This document shows positions 35,352 through 45,478 of a stretch of 64,000 nt of DNA, piece by piece. Origin of the DNA: Oscillospiraceae bacterium (GTDB lineage: Bacteria; Bacillota; Clostridia; Oscillospirales; Ruminococcaceae); assembly GCA_017432285.1 (NCBI GenBank), contig JAFRJM010000022.1, forward strand, positions 1-64,000. The letters run 5' to 3'. The first letter of the stretch is position 1; each line of letters begins with the position of its first letter. A program made the translations under genes and the position numbers. Under the pieces are notes generated by a model that was given only the letters and a program-made list of their open reading frames with translations, was not told where the DNA came from and did no database searches.

Positions 35352-37010
35352 TTACATGCTTTCCGGTGCAGATACACCGATCATGTACAGAGCGTTCTTA
35401 AGGGTAGCCATAACAGCCTTCACAAGCCCCAGCCTCTCATTTGTGAGCGCAGGATCATCGGGGTTGTTCACCTTGCAGCTGTTGTAATAGCTGTGGTAGA
35501 GCTTTACCAGTGCGATGATGTAGTCGGTCATGCGGCTGGGCTTTCTCGCCTCTGCATCGGTCGCCACTTCGTTCGGGAACTCCGCGATCATCTTGAGGAG
35601 CTGCAGTTCCTTATCATCTGTGAGCAGAGGATACGATTCCTGCTTAGTAAACGGAGGGATATCCGGATTCCTGGTGATGGACGCCATGCGGGAGTGTGCA
35701 TACTGCGCATAGTAGACAGGGTTCTCGTTGTCCTTTGTCCTTGCTTTCTTCAGGTCGAGATCCATCGGGGAAGCAACATCCTTGGATACGAAGAACCAGC
35801 GGGCTGCGTCTACACCGATGTCGTCGCAGAGCTCACGCAGAGTGATAGCGTTGCCTGTGCGCTTGGACATCTTGACTTCTACTCCGTCCTCCACCATCCT
35901 CACCATCTGGATGATATCGACTGAGAGCGTTCCGTCCGGATAGCCGAGGGCTTTCAAAGCACACTGCATACGCGTGACGTATGAATGGTGGTCTGCGCCC
36001 CAGAGGTCCACGAGCTTGGGATAGCCGCGCTCCACCTTGTACACGTGGTTAGCGATATCCGGTGTCAGGTAGGACAGTGTCCCGTCGCTCTTGCGGAGAA
36101 CACGGTCTTTGTCATCGCCGTAATCAGTGCTCTTGAACCAGAGTGCCCCATCCTTCTCATAAAGAAGGCCGAGATCGTTCATGTGAGCCAGGCAGGCATT
36201 GATCCTTTCCATGTCATTCTCATAGAAGAAAGTCTCATGTATCCAGGACTCCATGGTCACTCTGTAGTATTCAAGATCCTTCTCTATCTTCTTGAGCTCA
36301 AGTTCTTTGCCTACTGACATGAAATACTGAAGGCGCTCTTTGGGATCCGCAGTCAGCCATTTATCTCCTTCCCTCTCCGCGATCCCGTATGCGATCTGTC
36401 TGACATCGTCGGCATGATAGCCTCCGTCCGGAAGAGGGTATTCTTTTCCGAAATACTCAAAATAACGTGAAGTGAGGGATTCGCCAAGCATGACTATCTG
36501 GTTGCCCGCGTCGTTTACATAGAACTCACGGAGGACATCCCATCCGCTGGCTTCGAGAAGACGGCATATGCAGTCTCCCCATGCGGCGTTCCTTGCGTGT
36601 CCGCAGTGAAGATCTCCTGTCGGGTTTGCAGAAACCCACTCCACAAGGATCCTTTTGCCCTTGCCTGAATCGTTGTATCCGTACTTGTCCCCTGCCTCAA
36701 GCACCTGATTAATGACAGAAGAAAGCGCAGACTGTTTCATTCTGAAGTTAATGAACCCAGGTCTTGCCACTGTTACGCTCTCCGCTTCGGGAAGCTTCTC
36801 CGTCAGCTTGGCCGCTATGGGTTCAGCTATATCCATGGGGTTCTTGCGCAGCGTGCGCGCCAGTTTCATAGCTACGCTTACGGCATAGTCGCCCAGGCTC
36901 GGATCACGGGGAGTCTCAACGGCAAAATCTCCGGACGTGAGATCCAGATCAAACAGTTCCTTTATTGCCTCCTGTGTGGCATTAAAGATCTTTGTCTCAA
37001 ATTGGTTCAT
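35352..37010 (-). CDS. argS: Arginyl-tRNA synthetase
   Basis: A 552-residue class I synthetase. The HIGH motif reads NPTGDLHCGHARNA and the KMSKS counterpart is KMSKRTGNAI. N-terminal Add1 and C-terminal DALR domains are present (SYYNSCKVNNPD near the end). Charges tRNA-Arg for translation. AGGAG precedes the ATG. It lies 95 bases downstream of arcC on the same strand, so it may be cotranscribed with the arginine deiminase genes, tying arginine use to charging. Confidence 0.97.
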   Translation of the reverse strand: MNQFETKIFNATQEAIKELFDLDLTSGDFAVETPRDPSLGDYAVSVAMKLARTLRKNPMDIAEPIAAKLTEKLPEAESVTVARPGFINFRMKQSALSSVINQVLEAGDKYGYNDSGKGKRILVEWVSANPTGDLHCGHARNAAWGDCICRLLEASGWDVLREFYVNDAGNQIVMLGESLTSRYFEYFGKEYPLPDGGYHADDVRQIAYGIAEREGDKWLTADPKERLQYFMSVGKELELKKIEKDLEYYRVTMESWIHETFFYENDMERINACLAHMNDLGLLYEKDGALWFKSTDYGDDKDRVLRKSDGTLSYLTPDIANHVYKVERGYPKLVDLWGADHHSYVTRMQCALKALGYPDGTLSVDIIQMVRMVEDGVEVKMSKRTGNAITLRELCDDIGVDAARWFFVSKDVASPMDLDLKKARTKDNENPVYYAQYAHSRMASITRNPDIPPFTKQESYPLLTDDKELQLLKMIAEFPNEVATDAEARKPSRMTDYIIALVKLYHSYYNSCKVNNPDDPALTNERLGLVKAVMATLKNALYMIGVSAPESM

Positions 37011-37105
37011 TACTTATCTCCTGAAAAAAATGCTTTAGTGTATTGCAGCAGGTAGTTATTATATCTTTTTTTGCTGAAGCAATGCAAGTTTGCGCTACAC
37101 CTGAT

Positions 37106-38044
37106 CTATTTCTTTATCACTGTTCCTGTTCTGCCCTCAAGCGCATCGGCAGCGCGTGACAAAGAAGTGATGAGGGCTGTCCCTCCGCTGTCATTGTTTC
37201 TGACAAATTCCATGCAGGACTGCACTTTGGGAAGCATGCTTCCCGGAGCGAACTGGTTCTCACCGATGTACCTTTCGCACTCATCCAGCGTCATGGAATC
37301 CAGTTCTATCTGATCCGGTTTGTTGAAGTTTATGCTCACCTGATCCACAGCAGTGAGGATGATCAGGCGGTCCGCATTGAGGTCCTGAGCCAGCAAAGAA
37401 CTGGCGCGGTCCTTATCTATTACAGCAGCAACGCCCTTAAGTCCTTCAGACGTCTCGACAACAGGTATCCCGCCGCCGCCAACTGTGATGACGATGACGC
37501 CTGCATCTACCAGTTTCTCTATGACTTTAAGTTCCACGATGCGCTTCGGAACAGGAGACGGCACGACGCGGCGGTATCCTCTTCCGGCGTCCTCAACAAA
37601 AGTGAACCCCTTCTCAGCTGCTATCTCTTCCGCTTCTTCTTTCGTATAGAAGCTTCCGACAGGCTTGGTGGGATGCTGGAATCCGGGATCCTTCTCATCC
37701 ACGACCACCTGTGTCACTACAGTGGCACACTGCTTATCTATCCCACGGTTTTTAAGCTCTTCCTGGATAGCCTGCTGAAGATGATACCCTATGTACCCCT
37801 GTGTCATCGCTCCGCATTCCGGGAACGGCATGTAAGGCGTGCCGCCGCCCCTGGTATTTGCGAACTCCATGGCCAGATTGATCATTCCGACCTGCGGTCC
37901 GTTTCCGTGTCCGATTATGACATCGTACCCTTTTTCGACAAGATCCACTATCGGGTTCGCTGTATTCTTTACCAAAGCAAGCTGCTCTTCCGGCGTCTTC
38001 CCGAGAGCATTTCCTCCCAGGGCAACTACTATCCTCTCACCCAT
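37106..38044 (-). CDS. arcC: Carbamate kinase
   Basis: A 312-residue protein. VVALGGNALG opens it; GHGNGPQVG and VITVGGGGIPVV form the active site and VDKEDPG-like ATP contacts follow. It transfers phosphate from carbamoyl phosphate to ADP, giving ATP, CO2 and NH3. The gene is three bases downstream of the ornithine carbamoyltransferase gene and is the ATP-yielding step of the arginine deiminase pathway. Confidence 0.96.
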   Translation of the reverse strand: MGERIVVALGGNALGKTPEEQLALVKNTANPIVDLVEKGYDVIIGHGNGPQVGMINLAMEFANTRGGGTPYMPFPECGAMTQGYIGYHLQQAIQEELKNRGIDKQCATVVTQVVVDEKDPGFQHPTKPVGSFYTKEEAEEIAAEKGFTFVEDAGRGYRRVVPSPVPKRIVELKVIEKLVDAGVIVITVGGGGIPVVETSEGLKGVAAVIDKDRASSLLAQDLNADRLIILTAVDQVSINFNKPDQIELDSMTLDECERYIGENQFAPGSMLPKVQSCMEFVRNNDSGGTALITSLSRAADALEGRTGTVIKK

Positions 38045-38047
38045 GGC

Positions 38048-39040
38048 TTACTTCAGAGTGGCATACAACACAGCCTTGATGGTGTGCATACGGTTCTCTG
38101 CCTCATCGAACTGGCGGGCTTGATTCCCAAGGAAGACGTCATCCGTGACCTCCATCGCCTCAAGTCCGTATTTCTGATAGATCTCTTCGCCGACTGTGGT
38201 CTCCCTGTCATGGAAGGAGGGCAGGCAGTGTTCAAAGATAGCTGTGGGCTTTGCCATAGCCATCAGTTCCTTATTGACCTGATAGGGACGCAGCAGTTTG
38301 ATGCGCTCATCCCACAGCTCAGCGGGTTCGCCCATAGAGAGCCAGATATCAGTGTATACGATATCGCAGTCTTTAGCTCCTACCTTTATATCATCGGTAA
38401 GGACTATCTCAGCGCCTGTCTCTTTGGCAACTTCACGGCACTTTGCGACCAGTTCATCCTTTGGCATAAGCTCTTTTGGTCCGCATGCACAGAAATTTAC
38501 GCCCAGCTTTGAGCACACTACCATGAGCGAGTTTGCAACGTTGTTGCGGGCATCTCCGAAGAACGTGAGCTTCCGTCCGCGGATGTCTCCGAACTCTTCC
38601 TTTGCGGTGAGCATGTCCGCGAGCATCTGCGTCGGGTGGAAATCATCTGTCAGGCCGTTCCACACAGGGACACCGGAATACTTAGCCAAGTCTTCCACCA
38701 CGGACTGCTTGTATCCGCGGTACTCAATGCCGTCATACATCCTTCCGAGGACCTTGGCTGTATCCGCAAGGGATTCCTTCTTCCCCATCTGGGATGAACC
38801 TGGATCGAGGAATGTGACACCCATCCCGAGATCTCTCGCTGCCACTTCAAATGCACAGCGCGTTCTTGTGGATGTCTTCTCAAAAAGAAGGACGATCTGT
38901 TTGCACGGCAGAAGCTTGTGCTCAATGCCTGTCCTCTTCATGCGTTTAAATTCCGCCGCCATATCAAGCAGATAATTGATCTCCAGAGGAGTGTAATCAA
39001 GAAGTGTAAGGAAACTTCTTCCGCTGATGCTGATTCCCAT
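38048..39040 (-). CDS. arcB: Ornithine carbamoyltransferase (catabolic type by context)
   Basis: The start at 39040 has GGAGGG eight bases upstream; 330 residues. [13 protein letters not shown] binds carbamoyl phosphate, [11 protein letters not shown] lies in the middle and HCLPSFHD carries the ornithine-side Cys. It converts citrulline and phosphate to ornithine and carbamoyl phosphate when run catabolically. Position between arcA and arcC makes the catabolic role likely. Sequence alone cannot separate ArcB from ArgF. Confidence 0.95.
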   Translation of the reverse strand: MGISISGRSFLTLLDYTPLEINYLLDMAAEFKRMKRTGIEHKLLPCKQIVLLFEKTSTRTRCAFEVAARDLGMGVTFLDPGSSQMGKKESLADTAKVLGRMYDGIEYRGYKQSVVEDLAKYSGVPVWNGLTDDFHPTQMLADMLTAKEEFGDIRGRKLTFFGDARNNVANSLMVVCSKLGVNFCACGPKELMPKDELVAKCREVAKETGAEIVLTDDIKVGAKDCDIVYTDIWLSMGEPAELWDERIKLLRPYQVNKELMAMAKPTAIFEHCLPSFHDRETTVGEEIYQKYGLEAMEVTDDVFLGNQARQFDEAENRMHTIKAVLYATLK

Positions 39041-39068
39041 AGTGAATCCCTCCATATATGTAAATAGA

Positions 39069-40307
39069 TTATTTCTGGTTTTCTGCGCGTATCAAAGGCA
39101 TTGACATGCATCTCGGACCGCCGCGTCCGCGTGACAGTTCTGCCGACGGCATTTCGAGGACAGTGATCCCCTCTCTGCGGAGCATCTCGTTAGTCACTTC
39201 GTTCCGCTGATAGACAATTATCTTTCCCGGAGCGATGCAAAGAGTATTGGATCCATCGTTCCACTGCTCCCTCGCTGCTGCGATGAGATCGTCCCCTCCG
39301 CATTTGATGAGTTTTATGTCATCCACATGTGTATACCGCTCGAGTATCTTTTCCAGCGAGGAATCGATGCGTTTTATATTGAGTTCTTTAGATCCCTTTC
39401 TTTTCTGAGTTATCTCATATACCGTAAGCGAACCAAGAATGCCCGAATGCACTGTATATTTATTCCTGTCTATCTGAGTGAAGACTGTGTCCAGATGCAT
39501 GAAAGCACGGCTGTTTGGAATGTCAAAAGCAAGTATCCTGCGGATCTGACAGTCCGGATCACTGAAAAGATTCTGTGCTGCTACTTCTATAGCGTCAGGG
39601 CTGGTGCGCTCCGAGATACCGATCGCCAGTGTATCGGCAGTGAGGTTCAAAACATCTCCGCCCTCAATGCTTGCGTGGAGATTCCGCCCGTAATACCTCT
39701 TGACCAATCCTTTATAATCCGGGTGATAATTGAATATATAATCCGCATAGATCGTCTCTCTTCGGCGCGTCGGGAAATGCATCCTGTTCAGGAGGATACC
39801 GGTTCCTACAGACGCAAACGGATCCCTCTGGAAGTAAAGATTAGGCATCGGATCAACAATGAGGTCATCCGGAGGCGCGATCATATCCTGAAGAGAATAC
39901 TTTGAAGCTCCGCCCATCTCACTCAGCGTGATGCCTTCCATCGTCTTCTCGACCAGCGCTTTCCCACTGTAGGACTCTGTCAGGTAATCATACAGCTTGT
40001 CCTGCCATTTCTTTGTCTTGATATTCCCTTCTTCGAGCCACTGATAAAGGAAAGGATGTACAAGGTCAGGATAGGCATCCAGCACTTCCGTCATGAGGTC
40101 TTCCAGATAAACTACTTCCGCTCCGTTATCCCGGAGGATCCCGGCAAATGCATCGTGCTCTTCCTGTGCTACTCTGAGATAAGGGATATCATCAAAAAGC
40201 AGTTCAGACAGCCTGTCCGGCGTTATCTGCAAAAGCTCTCTTCCCGGACGGTGCAGAAGCACTTTCTTAAGAGGAGCTATCTCGCTTCGAACACAGATTC
40301 CTTCCAT
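39069..40307 (-). CDS. arcA: Arginine deiminase
   Basis: A 412-residue protein. Guanidine-binding motifs [10 protein letters not shown] and [12 protein letters not shown] and the catalytic Cys in [12 protein letters not shown] mark arginine deiminase. It hydrolyses arginine to citrulline and ammonia. It is the first gene of arcA-arcB-arcC. The leader contains an inverted repeat (40329-40354). Fermentative ATP from arginine and acid resistance through ammonia are the known uses of the pathway. Confidence 0.96.
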   Translation of the reverse strand: MEGICVRSEIAPLKKVLLHRPGRELLQITPDRLSELLFDDIPYLRVAQEEHDAFAGILRDNGAEVVYLEDLMTEVLDAYPDLVHPFLYQWLEEGNIKTKKWQDKLYDYLTESYSGKALVEKTMEGITLSEMGGASKYSLQDMIAPPDDLIVDPMPNLYFQRDPFASVGTGILLNRMHFPTRRRETIYADYIFNYHPDYKGLVKRYYGRNLHASIEGGDVLNLTADTLAIGISERTSPDAIEVAAQNLFSDPDCQIRRILAFDIPNSRAFMHLDTVFTQIDRNKYTVHSGILGSLTVYEITQKRKGSKELNIKRIDSSLEKILERYTHVDDIKLIKCGGDDLIAAAREQWNDGSNTLCIAPGKIIVYQRNEVTNEMLRREGITVLEMPSAELSRGRGGPRCMSMPLIRAENQK

Positions 40308-40328
40308 AGCATACTCCCATATTGTTCT

Positions 40329-40354
40329 GGGGCGGTTAGTGTGCTCTCGTCCGC
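40329..40354 (-). repeat. Inverted repeat in the arcA leader
   Basis: On the minus strand GGGCGG, then a 15-base gap, then CCGCCC, about 25 bases before the arcA start. It could fold in the 5' leader or be an operator. No regulator is known from the sequence. Confidence 0.4.
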
Positions 40355-40378
40355 CCTATCTTTAATGATAACATAAAA

Positions 40379-40403
40379 ACAGATTGGCGAGACACCAATC
40401 TGT
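40379..40403 (-). terminator. Terminator of pnuC
   Basis: ACAGATTGG and CCAATCTGT around TGTCTCG on the minus strand, then TTTTTATG. Confidence 0.85.
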
Positions 40404-40423
40404 CCTTATAGATATCTCCAGGA

Positions 40424-41206
40424 TCACCCTATGCTTTTTTCAGCAGGTTTGTGTTCCTTGATGTACTTTGTCCACTTGATATATCCGTAAGTAGTGTTCG
40501 TGAGATAGCCTATCTTGAGCGCCAGAAGCATATATTGTCCGGCAAGGATATTGATTATCATCTCAAGGATAGCGCTGATATACCATGCGATCCACTGCTC
40601 ACGGTATCTCAGGAGAATGAACACTCCGTTCGCAATGCCGACCACACTGGCACACGCATCCAGATAAATTACCCACGTCTCTATCGTCTTATTCCCGCCA
40701 AACAGATCTGTTGCGATGTTCAGCTCGGAAGTGAGATAACCTACTACTACAGTCCAGACAATGATGCCTGCTATAACGGCCACCTCCTGCCAACCTGTCA
40801 GTCTGCGGACCTCTGTAATCTCCTCTTCCACGCGGTCAGGATGTATGTGCCAATTTATAAAACTGATAATATCGATCGGCAGCCAGAAAAACAGCGTCGT
40901 TACCATAGTTGCAAATCTGGCGGCCAGGAGAAGAAGCGTAACGATCTCAGTCAGCTCCACAAAAACAGATACTATGAAATTCCACTTGGACTGCTTTGAG
41001 ATGAGCAGCTCACACAGGATGTTCAGGAAAGTATCAAGGAAATACAGGAACATGATGAGTTGCCCGTTTATTCCGTTGACGTCTTCTTCAGGGAACAGGA
41101 TCCCCAGAATGATCGACAGGATCAGGATGCTGAAGAACCATATCTTCTCGTATGCGGTAAAGAAATTCCAGATATCTTTTACTCTTTCTTTAAATGTACT
41201 TTTCAC
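40424..41206 (-). CDS. pnuC: PnuC-family nicotinamide riboside transporter
   Basis: The start is set at GTG 41206 with AAGAGG ten bases upstream; an ATG at 41272 lies before the -10 box TATAAT (41245-41240) and would not be transcribed from it. The 260-residue protein has seven to eight membrane segments and the PnuC end WIAWYISAILEMIINILAG with a GYIKWTKY tail. PnuC carries nicotinamide riboside by facilitated diffusion and traps it through phosphorylation. It lies just upstream of arcA but ends in its own terminator. Confidence 0.85.
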   Translation of the reverse strand: MKSTFKERVKDIWNFFTAYEKIWFFSILILSIILGILFPEEDVNGINGQLIMFLYFLDTFLNILCELLISKQSKWNFIVSVFVELTEIVTLLLLAARFATMVTTLFFWLPIDIISFINWHIHPDRVEEEITEVRRLTGWQEVAVIAGIIVWTVVVGYLTSELNIATDLFGGNKTIETWVIYLDACASVVGIANGVFILLRYREQWIAWYISAILEMIINILAGQYMLLALKIGYLTNTTYGYIKWTKYIKEHKPAEKSIG

Positions 41207-41287
41207 AACAATTAAACCTCTTAATTTGTTAACGAGAGAATTATATCGTATATCAGCACTGAAAAAAAGCATTTCCTGACATACAAA

Positions 41288-41310
41288 AAGGAACCGGTGT
41301 CTGGTTCCTT
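41288..41310 (-). terminator. Terminator of the DUF4352-like lipoprotein gene
   Basis: AAGGAACC and GGTTCCTT around a short loop, followed by TTTTTGTAT on the minus strand. Confidence 0.75.
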
Positions 41311-41327
41311 CCCTATTTCTTTGTCAT

Positions 41328-41861
41328 TCAGGGTTTAAAGAACACGAAAAACAGATCTCCCTCTATCTCTTCGCCGTCTTTGTTCGTATATACCTCTTTA
41401 TATGATATCGAGTATTCAGAGCAACCTTTAGGAACGATATATACCAGTTCGCCCGTTCTGCTCTCGCCGGCTTCCAGATCATACTCTATGGGGAATTGTC
41501 TCATAGGATCAAGCAGACCGTCTTCATAGTCATATGTTATCGGAAATCTGTAGGCATCATCCGCATCATCGTCCCACTGCGCCTGGAAATCCGTGTCAAA
41601 CATCGTGACAGGCTTATCCGTTGTGTTCTTCACCGTCACATTTGCTACGAGGAATACTTCTTCATCCAGAGTGATGTCACTGTATGTATCTGTGAACGCA
41701 GCGGAATTGACAGTGAAATCGAAGAAAAGGGTGTTCATCGTATCGCTGATCCCGCCTTCGAAATACTGCGGCCCGGTATCTATATTCGTGTGCTTTGCTT
41801 CGCAAGACGTTGCTGCCATAGCAATAAGCAAGCAAAGAAACACAGCTATTATCTTTCTCAT
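41328..41861 (-). CDS. DUF4352-like lipoprotein
   Basis: A 177-residue protein with a lipoprotein signal: MRKIIAVFLCLLIAMAATSC, where Cys20 would be lipidated. The mature part is a beta-sandwich with FLVANVTVKNTTDKPVTMF, the pattern of DUF4352-type extracellular domains. Such domains are common in Firmicute surface proteins of unknown role. It sits 19 bases downstream of an M50-type peptidase gene and is probably cotranscribed. Confidence 0.8.
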   Translation of the reverse strand: MRKIIAVFLCLLIAMAATSCEAKHTNIDTGPQYFEGGISDTMNTLFFDFTVNSAAFTDTYSDITLDEEVFLVANVTVKNTTDKPVTMFDTDFQAQWDDDADDAYRFPITYDYEDGLLDPMRQFPIEYDLEAGESRTGELVYIVPKGCSEYSISYKEVYTNKDGEEIEGDLFFVFFKP

Positions 41862-41880
41862 GTTTCTCCTCCGTGCGTGA

Positions 41881-43020
41881 TCACTGGACCATCAGCCGCT
41901 GTTCCTGCGCTCTGCGGATCAGCTGCTTTGCTCCTTCTATATCTCCTGTGTTCGGATAATTTGCACTTATCTTCTCAAATTCGTCCAGACACTTGGCTGC
42001 TTCCGTCTCATCGTTGTTCAGGAGGAGCGATACAATATATTTCGTTCGCAGGATCTCAGGTGAAGTCGTCAGCTTTTTCAGGAATTCAGCCATCTTTGGC
42101 TCTTCCATTTCTTCTTTGGTACACTTTCCGTTCTGCAGCAGTAGATCTGTGGAGATTCTGTCACACATTATCAGGTTGCGGTGGATCCCGGGCAGTTCAT
42201 ACGAACCATTGAGGATCCTATGACACAGTTCGTTTGCTTCCTCGTATCTTTCGGAATCTATTAGCCTGCATTCGTAGAAGACCAATGAGGAGTTTACGAT
42301 CGCATTGACACTGTCTTCAGGTGCAGGGAGAAAAAACAGTTCTTCAGGCATATCCTTGACGCGCTCTCCGTTGAAAGAGCATTCGCTTATCTTCAGCTGC
42401 GACCAGAAGCTCCGTCTTGTCGCTTCCGTGTCACCCGTGTGAAGCGCATTATATCCGTCGTTGGGAACATCCTTTGTCTGCATGGGTATGCCGTTAAGCA
42501 GCGCATAGAAAACTCCAACAACTGCCAGCTCCAGCAGCAGCGTGTTGAGGACCGGCACGTCTCTTGCTGGGATATAGAGCAGCGCAAATATCACCGCTGA
42601 GATTAGATTCAGGATGATCCCGCCCAGGTTATACAAGACATACGGAAAATCTCCGTCATTGTACTCCGGTGGTACCATAAGGCATTGTCCGCCGGTTCCG
42701 GCGACCTTCTTGTTGCCTATAACTATCCTGCCGTCTCTTTTGCTGATATCGATGCTAAAGATCCTGAATGAGCTGAATCCATACCCGCTCAAAAGGCCAA
42801 ATATAAGGTGTCCTGCTTCGTGTATCACCAGCTGTATTGTAACAGCTACGACTGAAAGCAGCATATACAAGCCATACATCACCAGGAACGACCCGATGCC
42901 CTCTCCCAAAGCTGCATCGAGGTCTGCTGTCTTCACAATACAAAGCCCTAAACAGATACCGCATGCCAGCCACAGTAACACAGACAAAATGTCTACCCAA
43001 TTCTTTTTCTTCTTTTCCAT
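41881..43020 (-). CDS. M50-family site-2-protease-like membrane protein
   Basis: A 379-residue protein with membrane segments at about residues 10-30, 38-60 (carrying the metal motif VIHEAGHLIFG, HExxH), 120-150 and 155-180. The second half, from about residue 200, is a soluble helical domain with tetratricopeptide-like spacing. M50 proteins cut membrane-spanning segments of regulators or act as stress proteases. The C-terminal soluble part is unusual for the family. Followed by a lipoprotein gene. Weak ribosome site at the ATG. Confidence 0.82.
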   Translation of the reverse strand: MEKKKKNWVDILSVLLWLACGICLGLCIVKTADLDAALGEGIGSFLVMYGLYMLLSVVAVTIQLVIHEAGHLIFGLLSGYGFSSFRIFSIDISKRDGRIVIGNKKVAGTGGQCLMVPPEYNDGDFPYVLYNLGGIILNLISAVIFALLYIPARDVPVLNTLLLELAVVGVFYALLNGIPMQTKDVPNDGYNALHTGDTEATRRSFWSQLKISECSFNGERVKDMPEELFFLPAPEDSVNAIVNSSLVFYECRLIDSERYEEANELCHRILNGSYELPGIHRNLIMCDRISTDLLLQNGKCTKEEMEEPKMAEFLKKLTTSPEILRTKYIVSLLLNNDETEAAKCLDEFEKISANYPNTGDIEGAKQLIRRAQEQRLMVQ

Positions 43021-43129
43021 ATGAACATCCCAGGATTCTTTTCAGTTTTATATAATTCTAGTAGATTGGCCTTCAAAATGCTATTATTACAAAGTAGCAA
43101 TTAATCTAACGATAAGGAGAATATCCGTT

Positions 43130-43876
43130 TTGTATTTCAAGGAAGTCAACTGGGTCAGCCCCAGACTGGGAAAAGACATGCACATCGCTATCTACGGGCA
43201 CGCAGGGGTTCCGTTCCTGGTATTTGCCTGCCAGAACTCCATGTGCCATGATTTCGCCAACTTCGGCATGTGCGACGTGCTCAATGATGTTCTGAACGAC
43301 GGAACGATCCAACTGTTCTGTGTGGATTCCGTGGACGTAGACAGCTGGTCTCTCACAGACGGAGATCCTGTGTGGAGAGCAGACCGTCAGGAATGCTATT
43401 TCCAGTATATCGTTGAAGAGGTAGTGCCTTTTATCAGATCCGAGAATCCGTCAGGCATCCTTCCATTCTGCACCGGGTGCAGCATGGGAGCCAATCACAC
43501 GGCAAACACTTTTCTGAGAAGGCCTGACCTGTTTTCCGGCATGCTTGCAATGTCGGGTGTTTACGACACCGCATATTTCTTCGGCGGATGGATGAACGAT
43601 GTTCTGTACAACAACAGCCCGGAAGCATATATGCCGAACCTTCCTTTGGGACATCCCTATATCGATATATACAATCAGAAAAAGATCATCTTCTGTATAG
43701 GGCAGGGCGCCTGGGAAGACGGTCTCAATTCTCAGCGTTTTCTTGACAGGATATTCAAAGAGAAAGGTATCAATGCCTGGTTCGATTACTGGGGCTTCGA
43801 TGTCAACCATGACTGGCCGTGGTGGAAAAAGCAGATCCGTTATTTCCTCCCTTTCCTTCTCGAATCCGTACAATAA
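43130..43876 (+). CDS. Alpha/beta-hydrolase esterase
   Basis: TTG start with AAGGAG ten bases upstream. The 248-residue protein resembles S-formylglutathione hydrolase/esterase-D types: IAIYGHAGVPFLVFAC, nucleophile elbow GCSMGANH (Ser within), FSGMLAMSGVYD, and a C-terminal NHDWPWW with the likely catalytic His. Cytoplasmic. It stands alone between pyk and the M50 gene, transcribed away from both. Confidence 0.83.
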   Translation: MYFKEVNWVSPRLGKDMHIAIYGHAGVPFLVFACQNSMCHDFANFGMCDVLNDVLNDGTIQLFCVDSVDVDSWSLTDGDPVWRADRQECYFQYIVEEVVPFIRSENPSGILPFCTGCSMGANHTANTFLRRPDLFSGMLAMSGVYDTAYFFGGWMNDVLYNNSPEAYMPNLPLGHPYIDIYNQKKIIFCIGQGAWEDGLNSQRFLDRIFKEKGINAWFDYWGFDVNHDWPWWKKQIRYFLPFLLESVQ

Positions 43877-43889
43877 CAGCATATAACAC

Positions 43890-43921
43890 AGACTGCGAAG
43901 CATTGATATGCTCCGCAGTCT
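43890..43921. terminator. Bidirectional intrinsic terminator
   Basis: AGACTGCG-AGCAT and ATGCT-CGCAGTCT; TTTACTTTT on plus. Separates the convergent esterase and pyk. Confidence 0.85.
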
Positions 43922-43928
43922 TTACTTT

Positions 43929-45347
43929 TCAGTTATTTATCGTCTCGACTTTTATGAGGTTGGTGTTTCCTGACTGTCCGGCGATTCCTCCGGTTATCAC
44001 TATCCTGTCGCCCTTCTTCAGGTCAAACACTTGCTTGGATTTGTTCTTCGCTGTGTAGAACAGCACCTCAGTGGATTCCAGCTGTTCGCACATAGCGGGC
44101 TGTACTCCCCACGACAGTGCAAGCTTTCTCATCGTGCTCTCATCACAGCACATTCCGAGGATATCCACCGGCGGGCGGAACCTTGAGACCATTCGGGCAG
44201 TCTTTCCTGAAATAGAGCATACAGCTATCGCGCTGGCTTCGATATCTATAGCCATGCCGCATGTGGCATGCGAGATAGCGTCGATGATGTTGTTTATCTT
44301 AAATTCCCTGTCACGGAACTGCTTTGCGTAATCTATATTCTCTTCTGTGTGCTCAGCTATCCTTGACATCGCCTCAACTGCCAGTACCGGGTAATCGCCT
44401 GCAGCTGTTTCGCCGGACAGCATTATCGCGCTTGTGCCATCGTATACTGCGTTTGCCACGTCTGAGGTCTCTGCTCTGGTAGGTCTCGGGCTGTGCGTCA
44501 TGCTCTCAAGCATCTCGGTCGCTGTTATGACTCTTTTCCCCAGTAGACTGCATTTGGATATAAGCATCTTCTGGATCTTGGGAAGTTCCTCAAAAGGTAT
44601 CTCCACTCCGAGGTCACCTCTCGCTACCATGATGCCGCTGCACGCCTCGCAGATCTCATCTATGTTGTCCACACCGTGGCGGTTCTCTATCTTAGCTATC
44701 AGTTCAATGCCCTGTCCGTTGTTTTCTCTGACAAAATCACGCACGTCGATAAGATCCTGTTTTCTGGACACGAATGAACACGCGATAAAGTCTATCCCCT
44801 GCTCTATACCGAACTTGATGTCTGCCTTGTCCTGCTCGCTCAGATAGACCTGATTCAGGACCTTTCCCGGGAAAGACATGGATTTGCGGTTGGATATGGT
44901 CCCTCCGAACTCAACAGTTGTAAGGACATCATCCCCTTCGAAGCCATCTACGCTGAACACAAGCAGACCATTGTCCACCAGTATCCTGTCTCCTACTTCC
45001 AGTTCTTTGGCTAGTGTTGGATATGAGACGCTGACTCCTTCTTTGCTGCCTATTCTCTCCTCACCGCCGTAGAAACGGAATTTATCTCCTGTTTCGAGAT
45101 CCACTTTTCCTTCCTCAAATGTGCGGATACGGTATTCCGGTCCCTTCGTGTCAAGCAGGATAGCAATAGGCAGATTGAGCTTTTCACGAACTCTTTTTAT
45201 AGTATCGATATTTTCCTTATGCTGTTCATGAGTTCCATGCGAGAAGTTGAGCCTCGCCACGTTCATGCCTGCAAGGCACATCTGCGTCAGCACTTCTTCA
45301 GAAGAACAAGCCGGACCTATCGTACAAACTATCTTTGTCTTACGCAT
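43929..45347 (-). CDS. pyk: Pyruvate kinase
   Basis: The start at 45347 follows AAGGGGG at normal spacing; an ATG nine bases earlier overlaps that site. The 472-residue protein has KIVCTIGPAC, NFSHGTHEQH, the catalytic LIAKIENRHGV, GIMVARGDLGVEIP and the MLESMTHSPRPTRAE segment. It makes ATP and pyruvate from phosphoenolpyruvate. Monocistronic; the C-terminal allosteric domain is of the short type without the extra PEP-utiliser domain seen in bacilli. Confidence 0.97.
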   Translation of the reverse strand: MRKTKIVCTIGPACSSEEVLTQMCLAGMNVARLNFSHGTHEQHKENIDTIKRVREKLNLPIAILLDTKGPEYRIRTFEEGKVDLETGDKFRFYGGEERIGSKEGVSVSYPTLAKELEVGDRILVDNGLLVFSVDGFEGDDVLTTVEFGGTISNRKSMSFPGKVLNQVYLSEQDKADIKFGIEQGIDFIACSFVSRKQDLIDVRDFVRENNGQGIELIAKIENRHGVDNIDEICEACSGIMVARGDLGVEIPFEELPKIQKMLISKCSLLGKRVITATEMLESMTHSPRPTRAETSDVANAVYDGTSAIMLSGETAAGDYPVLAVEAMSRIAEHTEENIDYAKQFRDREFKINNIIDAISHATCGMAIDIEASAIAVCSISGKTARMVSRFRPPVDILGMCCDESTMRKLALSWGVQPAMCEQLESTEVLFYTAKNKSKQVFDLKKGDRIVITGGIAGQSGNTNLIKVETINN

Positions 45348-45433
45348 TTTGGACATCCCCCTTAATACAGTACTATTTTACCACTTAAACAGGTTCATGA
45401 AGATGTTTTTTCAGTATTTATCAAAAGACCGTT

Positions 45434-45453
45434 CGCGTATGTTATAATACGCG
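45434..45453 (+). promoter_or_regulatory. Promoter with palindromic operator in front of the PHP phosphatase gene
   Basis: CGCGTAT and ATACGCG are separated by GTTATA; the -10 box TATAAT (45443-45448) lies inside the palindrome. A repressor binding here would block the promoter. Confidence 0.55.
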
Positions 45454-45478
45454 TTAGTAAAACAACGAGAGGTTGAAT

